From positions 1 through 57,812 of the forward strand of contig CAYVFC010000040.1 of NCBI GenBank assembly GCA_964450715.1: 57,812 bases of DNA. Direction: 5' to 3'. The notes under the pieces are model-generated. The model was not told the origin of the DNA. It made no database searches and saw only the letters and a list, made by a program, of their open reading frames with translations. The translations under genes and the position numbers were made by a program. Source of the DNA: CAYVFC01 sp964450715 (GTDB lineage: Bacteria; Myxococcota_A; Polyangia; Polyangiales; JAFGIB01). Shown piece by piece: positions 51,756 through 57,812 of the stretch; within the stretch, counting starts at the first letter, position 1, and every line of letters begins with the position of its first letter.

Positions 51756-53669
51756 TTAGACGTCGAGTTGCGCGGCCTCCGCGGTAGCGGCGGATTCCAT
51801 GATGAACTTATAGCGTAGCGACGGATCCTTGCCCATCAGCTCGTTCATGATCCGGTCGGTATCCAGCTCGCTGTCGATGGTGATGCGCAGGGCCCGGCGG
51901 CGGTTTCGATCGAGCGTGGTCTGCTTGAGCTCGTCCGGGGACATCTCTCCCAGACCCTTGAAGCGGCTGATGGTCGGCTTCACGTTCTTGGGAAGCTTGC
52001 GCACGATGCCGTCCTTTTCCACGTCGTCGAGCGCCCAGTAGGTCTCGTTTCCGGCGTCGATGCGATAGAGCGGAGGCAGAGCCAGGTAGACGTGACCCTC
52101 GCGTATCAGCTGTGGTAGGTGCCGGTAGAAGAAGGTCAGCAGCAGGGTGGCGATGTGATAACCGTCGCTGTCAGCGTCCATGAGCAGAAATACTTTTGCA
52201 TAGCGTAGCTTTCCCGGATCGAAGTCCTTTCCCAGGCCGCAGCCCAGGCCGGATATAATGTCCTTCAGCTCCTTGTTGTCCATCACCGCCGAAATCGAGG
52301 CGCGCTCCGTGTTCAGCACCTTGCCCCGCAGGGGAAGCACCGCCTGGGTTCTCCGATCGCGGGCCTGCTTGGCGTTGCCTCCGGCGCTGTCGCCCTCTAC
52401 CAGGAACAGCTCGCACTCGTCGGGGTCGGTGCTGGCGCAGTCGGCCAGCTTGCCCGGCAGGTTCAACCGGTGGCTGACCGCGGTCTTGCGTTGTACCTGC
52501 TGGCTGGCCGCCCGGCTGGCCTCGCGGGCACGGGCGGCGGTGATGATGCGGGCCACGATGGCGTCGGCCACCGTGGCGTTGTCCAACAGCCACTGCTCGA
52601 GCGCCGTGCGCACGGCCGACTCGACCAGCCCGGCCACCTCCGGGTTGTTGAGCCTATCCTTGGTCTGCCCCTGGAATTGCGGCTCGGTCACGTAGACGCT
52701 GACCAGCGCGACCACGCCCTCGCGTACGTCCTCGGCCGCGATGGTAACCCCCTTGGGGGAGAGTTTCTTGGCCGCCATGTAGCCGCGGATCGCCTTGCCC
52801 AGGGCCTGCTTGAGGCCGTTCTCGTGGGTGCCGCCCGAGGCGGTGGGAATGCCGTTGGCATAGGAGCGAATGTTCTCGTCCGTGGCCTCGGTCCACTGTA
52901 GCGCCACTTCTATGCGCATCACGCCGTTGGCCCGCTCCAGGGTGAAGGGCTGCAGGTGTACCGGGCGCTTGGCCTTCTCGGCGACGAGCCTCTCCAGGTA
53001 CTCGTCGATGCCTCCCGGGTGGTGGAGCTCGGTCCTCTCGCCGGTGGCCCGATCCAGGAAGACGATGCGCAGCCCCTTGTGTAGGTAGCTCTTGGCCTCC
53101 AGCCGCTCGAGGACCACCTTGGGATCGAAGGTGGTCCGGTTTCCGAAGATCTCGCCGTCGGGACGGAAGCGCAGGGTGGTTCCCTTGCCCCGGGGGTTCT
53201 TCGACCGGGCCAGCTTGCCGCGCGGCGCGCCCCGCGAGAAGGCCTGCCGGTACTCGTAGCCGTCGCGGCGCACGGTGGCCGACAGCTCGCTGGACAGCGC
53301 GTTGACCACCGAGACGCCCACGCCATGCAGCCCGCCGGCCACCTGGTAGCTCTTGCCGCCGAACTTACCTCCGGAATGCAGTGTACAGAGGATGAGCTCC
53401 AAAGCCGATCGCTTGAACTTGGGGTGTATATCCACCGGGATGCCGCGACCGTCGTCGGTGACCACCGCGCCCTTGTGGTCGTCCTCTAGCTCGACCTCGA
53501 TCTTGCGGGCGTGACCGTTGATCGCCTCGTCCACCGCGTTGTCCACCACCTCCCAGAGCAAGTGGTGATAGCCCCTCGAGTCCACGCCGCCGATGTACAT
53601 GGCCGGCCGCTTGCGTACGGGCTCCAGCCCTTCCAGAACCTCGATGTCTTTTGCGGTGTAGTCGATCAT
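51756..53669 (-). CDS. parE: DNA topoisomerase IV subunit B
   Basis: 637 residues, ParE length. GHKL ATPase: VVDNAVDEAINGH, DDGRGIP, GGLHGVGVSVVNALS. Transducer domain to ~395. TOPRIM: FLVEGDSAGG and LLMDADSDGYHIATLLL, whose wording (DADSDG, GHVYLALPPLYRID) matches E. coli-type ParE rather than GyrB (DADVDGAHI). It supplies ATP hydrolysis for chromosome decatenation. Starts 1 nt after the parC stop on the same strand, so both subunits come from one mRNA. A strong palindrome ends the unit at 51711-51744. Confidence 0.92.
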   Translation of the reverse strand: MIDYTAKDIEVLEGLEPVRKRPAMYIGGVDSRGYHHLLWEVVDNAVDEAINGHARKIEVELEDDHKGAVVTDDGRGIPVDIHPKFKRSALELILCTLHSGGKFGGKSYQVAGGLHGVGVSVVNALSSELSATVRRDGYEYRQAFSRGAPRGKLARSKNPRGKGTTLRFRPDGEIFGNRTTFDPKVVLERLEAKSYLHKGLRIVFLDRATGERTELHHPGGIDEYLERLVAEKAKRPVHLQPFTLERANGVMRIEVALQWTEATDENIRSYANGIPTASGGTHENGLKQALGKAIRGYMAAKKLSPKGVTIAAEDVREGVVALVSVYVTEPQFQGQTKDRLNNPEVAGLVESAVRTALEQWLLDNATVADAIVARIITAARAREASRAASQQVQRKTAVSHRLNLPGKLADCASTDPDECELFLVEGDSAGGNAKQARDRRTQAVLPLRGKVLNTERASISAVMDNKELKDIISGLGCGLGKDFDPGKLRYAKVFLLMDADSDGYHIATLLLTFFYRHLPQLIREGHVYLALPPLYRIDAGNETYWALDDVEKDGIVRKLPKNVKPTISRFKGLGEMSPDELKQTTLDRNRRRALRITIDSELDTDRIMNELMGKDPSLRYKFIMESAATAEAAQLDV

Positions 53670-53670
53670 C

Positions 53671-56121
53671 TCACTGCTCTTCCTTGTCCACGGCCGGTTG
53701 CGCGGGAGGCGGCAGGATGGAGCGCCTCAATGCGCCGCGCTTGAATAGGACGAATCCCTTGCCCGCCCGCGACACCGGGCTGTACTTGCGCGTGCTGATG
53801 GCGATGGTCGTGCCGTTCTCTTTTTCCACCGTGAGCTCGTCGCGTTCGCTGGTCAGCAATTGTGCGCCGATCAGCTGGTCGTCCTTGGCCAGGCGGATCA
53901 GCATGACCCCCTTGCCCGGTCCGGACAGCAGCGATACCTCGTCCGCGGCACAGATGAGCGCCCGGCCCTTGACCGTGGCGCAGGCCAGCATGGCTTCCGG
54001 CTGGCAGACCGCGACGTAGAGCACCTCATCGCCGGATCGCAGCCTGGCGTAGCGCCGGCCGCTGCGCGTGCTCGGCTCTCGATGACCTCGCAGCGAGAAG
54101 CGCAGGCTCATGCCGCCACGCGTCACCGCCACGGCGTAAGGCCCGCCCGGCTCCTCGGCGCCCTCCTCGAGCGGCGGTACCTCGAGCACCCGACTGTCGA
54201 AGCCCAGCATACGCACGATGCGCTCCCCGTCGCCCAGCTTGAACAGCTTCTGTACCGGATCGCCGTGGCCGGTGGTAGGGGTGATATCGACCATGCGGCA
54301 GACGTAGCAGCTTCCGTGATTGGAGAAGAAGGCCACCGAGGAACGGGTCGAGCCGACGGTCACGTCCAGCACCTTGTCGCCCTCGCGCAGCCGCGTGCTC
54401 TCGATGTCCCGGATCTCCTTCTGCCGCTTCAGCCAGCCTTGCTGGGTGAGCAGCGCGTGCGCGTCCTCCTCCACGATGAAGGCCTCCGCGTCGTATTCCG
54501 GCTCGTCGATATCGCCGGCGATGGAGGTAAGGCGCGGTGCCGCGTACTGCTCCTTCAGCTCCAGCAGCTCGGCGCGGACCAGCTGCCATCTGGCCCGCTC
54601 GCTGTCGAGCAGCTCGGCCAGGCGCCGGGCCTCCGCTCGTTTCTCCTTGAGCTCTTTGCGGATAGCCAGGATCTCGAGCTGGGCCAGGCGGTAGAGCTTG
54701 AGCTCGAGAATGGCGTCTACCTGCGCCTCGTCCAGCTTGAACCGTTTAATCAATTTAGCCGCGGCGTCGGCCTTGCCCTCGGAGCGCCGGATGATGCGGA
54801 TGGCCTCGTCCAGCGCGTCGAAGATGATCTCCAGCCCTTTCAGGATGTGGATCCGCTTGCGAAGCTCGCCGAGGTCGAATTCGATTCGCCGGGTCACCAC
54901 CTCCATGCGGAACTGCAGGAAGCGGTCTAGGATTTCCTGCAGGCTCAGGCGGCGCGGACCGCAGATGTCCGGGTTGTCGGTGGGGACCAGGCAGGTCAGA
55001 TCCACCCGGACGTTGATGGCCAGCGGCGTGTGCTTGTAGAGGTAGGCCATTACCATCTGCGGGTCGGCCTCCTTCTTGATCTCCAGCACTACGCGCGTCT
55101 CCTTGGTGCTCTCGTCCCGCACATCGAGCAGCGCCGGCAGCTTCTTGGAGAGGATGACCTCGGCGATCTTCTCGACCAGCGTCGAACGTTCCACCAGGTA
55201 GGGGATGGAGCGGATCACCACCAGTGAGGCTCCCCGCTTCCCCCTTTCCATCTTCCACTCGCCGCGCAGCTTCAATGAGCCCTGGCCGCTGGCGTAGAGC
55301 TGTTGTAGCTCCTGCCTGGTGCTGAGCAGCTGTCCGCCGGTAGGGAAGTCCGGGCCCTTGATGTGGGAGAGCAGCGCGCGGGGGTTGAGCTCCCCCTTGT
55401 CGATCAGCGCCACGCAGGCGTTGATGACCTCGCCCAGGTTGTGCGGCGGTATCGAGGTGGCCATGCCCACCGCGATGCCCTGCGAGCCGTTCACCAGCAG
55501 GTTGGGAAAGCGCGCGGGCAGCACCACCGGCTCGAAACGGGTGCCGTCGTAGTTGGGCCGGTAGGCCACCGTCTGCTTGCCCATCTCGCGCAGCAGCTCG
55601 CCGGCCAGCCGGGTGAGCCGGGCCTCGGTGTACCGCATGGCCGCCGCTGCGTCGCCGTCGGGCGAGCCGAAGTTGCCGCGGCCGTCCACCAGCGGCGCGC
55701 GGATGGTAAAATCCTGGGCCATGCGCACCAGTGCCTCGTAGATGGCCGAGTCGCCGTGCGGATGGTATTTGCCCATGACATCGCCCACGATGGCCGCGCA
55801 CTTGCGGTGCTTGACGTCGGCGTGCAGGTGCAGGTCGTGCTGCATGGTGTAGAGAATGCGCCGCTGTACCGGCTTCAATCCGTCGCGTACGTCAGGCAGC
55901 GCCCGCGAGGTGATGACGCTCAGGGCATAGTGCAGGTATCGCTTCTGGGCCTCGCTGGAGAGCGACGTATCGGAGATGGTCGGCGGCAGGTCGAAGCCCC
56001 CTCCGTTGCTTCCGTTTTCGCCCTCTCCGTTTCGGTCGAATAGCTTGAGCTGGCTGTTCTGTTTTCGGGGCACGTTCGTTCCGTTCTTCGTTCGGGAGCC
56101 CGTTGCTGGCTCACTGAACAA
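53671..56121 (-). CDS. parC: DNA topoisomerase IV subunit A
   Basis: 816 residues from TTG 56121; GTG 56073 (GGAACG upstream) would give 800 and is as good a start, since the first ~45 residues are low-complexity (GEGENGSNGGG). Catalytic Y164 in AAMRYTEARL. The quinolone region reads GKYHPHGDSAIYEALVRMAQ. The C-terminal domain is shorter than GyrA's and lacks a clear GyrA box, fitting ParC. It cuts and rejoins DNA for decatenation with ParE. Followed by parE with a 1-nt gap. No promoter could be fixed in the upstream 380 bp. Confidence 0.9.
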   Translation of the reverse strand: MFSEPATGSRTKNGTNVPRKQNSQLKLFDRNGEGENGSNGGGFDLPPTISDTSLSSEAQKRYLHYALSVITSRALPDVRDGLKPVQRRILYTMQHDLHLHADVKHRKCAAIVGDVMGKYHPHGDSAIYEALVRMAQDFTIRAPLVDGRGNFGSPDGDAAAAMRYTEARLTRLAGELLREMGKQTVAYRPNYDGTRFEPVVLPARFPNLLVNGSQGIAVGMATSIPPHNLGEVINACVALIDKGELNPRALLSHIKGPDFPTGGQLLSTRQELQQLYASGQGSLKLRGEWKMERGKRGASLVVIRSIPYLVERSTLVEKIAEVILSKKLPALLDVRDESTKETRVVLEIKKEADPQMVMAYLYKHTPLAINVRVDLTCLVPTDNPDICGPRRLSLQEILDRFLQFRMEVVTRRIEFDLGELRKRIHILKGLEIIFDALDEAIRIIRRSEGKADAAAKLIKRFKLDEAQVDAILELKLYRLAQLEILAIRKELKEKRAEARRLAELLDSERARWQLVRAELLELKEQYAAPRLTSIAGDIDEPEYDAEAFIVEEDAHALLTQQGWLKRQKEIRDIESTRLREGDKVLDVTVGSTRSSVAFFSNHGSCYVCRMVDITPTTGHGDPVQKLFKLGDGERIVRMLGFDSRVLEVPPLEEGAEEPGGPYAVAVTRGGMSLRFSLRGHREPSTRSGRRYARLRSGDEVLYVAVCQPEAMLACATVKGRALICAADEVSLLSGPGKGVMLIRLAKDDQLIGAQLLTSERDELTVEKENGTTIAISTRKYSPVSRAGKGFVLFKRGALRRSILPPPAQPAVDKEEQ

Positions 56122-56505
56122 GCATGTAGCAGCCCGAACCCCAATTGCGCAAGATTACTACGAAAAAATAGGGGTAAGCGGCGTTTCGCGGCTCGCCTTT
56201 GGGGATCGGATCGAGCGTCCGCGAAAGCACGGGAGCCGAGCTGCGGTGACCTCTCGAAAGGACGCGGCGACCACGGCTACGGTAAAGGCGGGCGGTGGCC
56301 CCGGATGCTGACGAGACGGCTCTCCTCGTTTTTTGCAGAGGTGACTAGCGGATACGAGGAGGAGGTGCCCCCGAATCTGTACAAGAAAAATACAATAATT
56401 TTCCCAACTTAAAACCAGTTCAAACGGTGTCCGCATATTGCGCTTTTTCGGTGCCTTGGTATTCTAAATTATCAGGCTACGGATCCGGATTCGCGGAGGT
56501 CGGCG
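56122..56505. other. Divergent intergenic region parC / lipoprotein hydrolase
   Basis: About 380 bp with an AT-rich part at 56385-56480. It presumably holds promoters for both genes. No RNA gene or repeat was recognised. Confidence 0.5.
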
Positions 56506-57678
56506 ATGAAATTGGCGGCGTGGGTATCAGGGGTACTTCTGGTCCTTGTAGTGGCGGCGTGCGGGGGTGAGAGCTTGAATCCAACGACATTCGCGGGTGC
56601 GGGCGGCTCCGCGGGCGTTGGCGGTTATGCCGCGTACGGCGGGGGTACCGCCGGATACGCGGGATGGGGACCTGCTGCCGGCTACTCCGGTGGGCCCGTG
56701 GCCGGAACCGCCGGCTACGTAGCGGGCGTCGGCGGCGCCGGCATGGGCGGCGCAGGCATGGGCGGCGCTGGCATCGGAGGCGGAGGCACCGCGGGTGTGG
56801 TCGAGCCCATGGACGGCGGCGTGGACGACGGCGGCGGCGGCTTCAGCGGCGGATCGGGTACGGGAGCGACCGGCGGAGCCGGTGTATCCGGAGGAGGGGG
56901 CACGGGCGCCACCTCGGCCGATCCGATCATTCCTCCGGTCACGGGCGATTGCCCGGTTTTCCGGGACGGTACGATTAGCTTCATGGGATTGGGTGGCATC
57001 GAGCTGAGAGCGGGCCCCAAGGCGCCTGGACCCACCGCGCCGATGCTCCTGTACTGGCACGGCACGGGCTCGACCGCGGGCGAGTTTGCCTTCATGGCCG
57101 CGCCGGTAGCCAATGGCGTGACCTCGCAGGGCGGCGTGATCACCTCGTTCCAGGGCACCTCCGGGGGCGGCGGGTGCTCCTGCTCGGGCACCAGCATCTT
57201 CTGCATGAGCGACATGGATATCGCGGATCAGCTCGTGGCCTGCGCGGTTCGGGATCACAACGTCGATCCGCGCCGCATTTTCACCATGGGCTGCAGCGCG
57301 GGCGGGCTCTTTGCGACCTGCCTGGCGGCCAACCGCTCGGAGTACATCGCGGCGGCGGCACCCAACTCGGGCGGATTCCCGATCATCCCGCAGCCCATCA
57401 GCTCCCCCCACGTACCCGCGCTGATGTGCGTACACGGCGGCGCCGGCGACAACGTGGGGATCAACTTCGGTCAATCCAGCCAGATCGCGGAGGACGCCTT
57501 TGTAGCCGCCGGCGGCTTTGCCATCGATTGCGATACCGGCAACGGCCACTGCGGCGGCAGCGTGGTGGCAGACCAGGTATGGGAGTTCTTCCAGGCCCAT
57601 CCCTTCGGGGTCGATCCCTGGCCCTGGCTCGGCGGGCTGCCTCCCTCTTTTCCGAGCTACTGCAGGATAGTCAACTGA
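56506..57678 (+). CDS. Lipoprotein esterase/depolymerase-like alpha/beta hydrolase
   Basis: 390 residues. Lipobox VVAAC (C19) and GGAGG upstream of ATG 56506. An extremely Gly-rich linker spans ~30-135. The hydrolase domain (~150-390) shows LLYWHGTGSTAGEF (oxyanion-hole region), nucleophile elbow GCSAGG with S264, and a late His candidate in GNGHCGG. The layout resembles PHB-depolymerase/feruloyl-esterase-like lipoproteins of myxobacteria. Multiple Cys (CSCSG, FC, CLA, CDT, HC, YC) point to disulfides. Substrate unknown. Hairpin element copy 3 starts 16 bp after the stop. Confidence 0.75.
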   Translation: MKLAAWVSGVLLVLVVAACGGESLNPTTFAGAGGSAGVGGYAAYGGGTAGYAGWGPAAGYSGGPVAGTAGYVAGVGGAGMGGAGMGGAGIGGGGTAGVVEPMDGGVDDGGGGFSGGSGTGATGGAGVSGGGGTGATSADPIIPPVTGDCPVFRDGTISFMGLGGIELRAGPKAPGPTAPMLLYWHGTGSTAGEFAFMAAPVANGVTSQGGVITSFQGTSGGGGCSCSGTSIFCMSDMDIADQLVACAVRDHNVDPRRIFTMGCSAGGLFATCLAANRSEYIAAAAPNSGGFPIIPQPISSPHVPALMCVHGGAGDNVGINFGQSSQIAEDAFVAAGGFAIDCDTGNGHCGGSVVADQVWEFFQAHPFGVDPWPWLGGLPPSFPSYCRIVN

Positions 57679-57694
57679 CTTCAGCGATCCCTTA

Positions 57695-57812
57695 GGGTCC
57701 GTGACAAAATAAATCATCCATCTTTCGGGCGGGACGGCCCAATCTGCGGCGTTGCTCCTCCTCGAAATAGCGCTGCTATTGCTCGTCGTCGCGCCTTCCC
57801 CGGCTGTCGAGA
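57695..57812. mobile_element. TA-flanked MITE-like hairpin element, copy 3 (cut by window end)
   Basis: Begins TTA-GGGTCCGTGACAAAATAA, matching the termini of copy 2, and contains GGGACGGCCCAATCTG and CCTCGAAATAGC-GCT-GCTATTGC as in copy 1. The right end lies outside the window. Confidence 0.65.

Noticed and set aside
51756..53669. Naming the type II ATPase subunit gyrB.
   Set aside because: TOPRIM and following segments read like ParE (DADSDG, LALPPLYRID), and parC is adjacent.
56527..57717. 396-residue minus-strand frame opposite the hydrolase lipoprotein.
   Set aside because: Arises from the Gly-rich linker read backwards (Ala/His/Arg repeats) and runs into the hairpin element.

Overview
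The window looks like chromosomal DNA of a GC-rich deltaproteobacterium, most likely Myxococcota. The grounds are many lipoproteins with Gly/Ala-rich linkers after the lipobox, a lipoprotein with MopE-type DDDC repeats joined to an RHS shell, multi-domain histidine kinases, PEGA and SPOR proteins, and E. coli-type ParE/ParC. Assignment to a genus is not possible from sequence reading alone.

Layout. 1-4.7 kb is an accessory, visibly AT-richer patch: an IS66 Orf2-like gene at the left edge, a coupled response regulator/histidine kinase pair, a 4-TM protein and Cys-rich lipoproteins, with a 104-bp direct repeat on both sides of the TM/lipoprotein block. 4.7-12.7 kb is one 2,644-residue lipoprotein (RTX-like, MopE-like, NHL-like and RHS repeats) followed 6 nt later by a tiny Cys-rich lipoprotein. 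12.7-18.4 kb holds a long repeat-bearing gap, a TamB C-terminal fragment, an ECF sigma factor and a kinase-receiver-kinase protein. 18.4-25.3 kb has two B12-type radical SAM enzymes, an outer-membrane-like protein and a DUF4015 glycosidase-like protein. 25.3-36.5 kb is housekeeping and metabolism: split ADP-forming acyl-CoA synthetase genes, hisI-hisG, an SDR, a transpeptidase, TerB-like, PAS kinase plus DUF362, and AraC. 36.7-39.7 kb is a compact exported redox operon (GPx-like, PAS, thioredoxin-like, dihaem cytochrome c-rhodanese). 39.7-43.7 kb has a voltage-gated-type K+ channel behind a PilT-like ATPase, a SPOR protein and a lipoprotein. 43.9-57.8 kb has gyrA, hisB-hisA-PEGA, an OprO/P-like porin, parC-parE and a lipoprotein hydrolase.

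The most unusual signal is non-coding. Four TA-flanked hairpin elements (21327-21487, 23291-23450, 51244-51378, 57695-end) share an inner palindromic core but carry different terminal inverted repeats. Each lies within about 50 bp of a gene boundary, and one ends 4 nt upstream of a ribosome binding site. A fifth, unrelated long hairpin sits at 51517-51706. They look like non-autonomous (MITE-like) elements, and no transposase for them is present. No tRNA, rRNA or CRISPR array was found.
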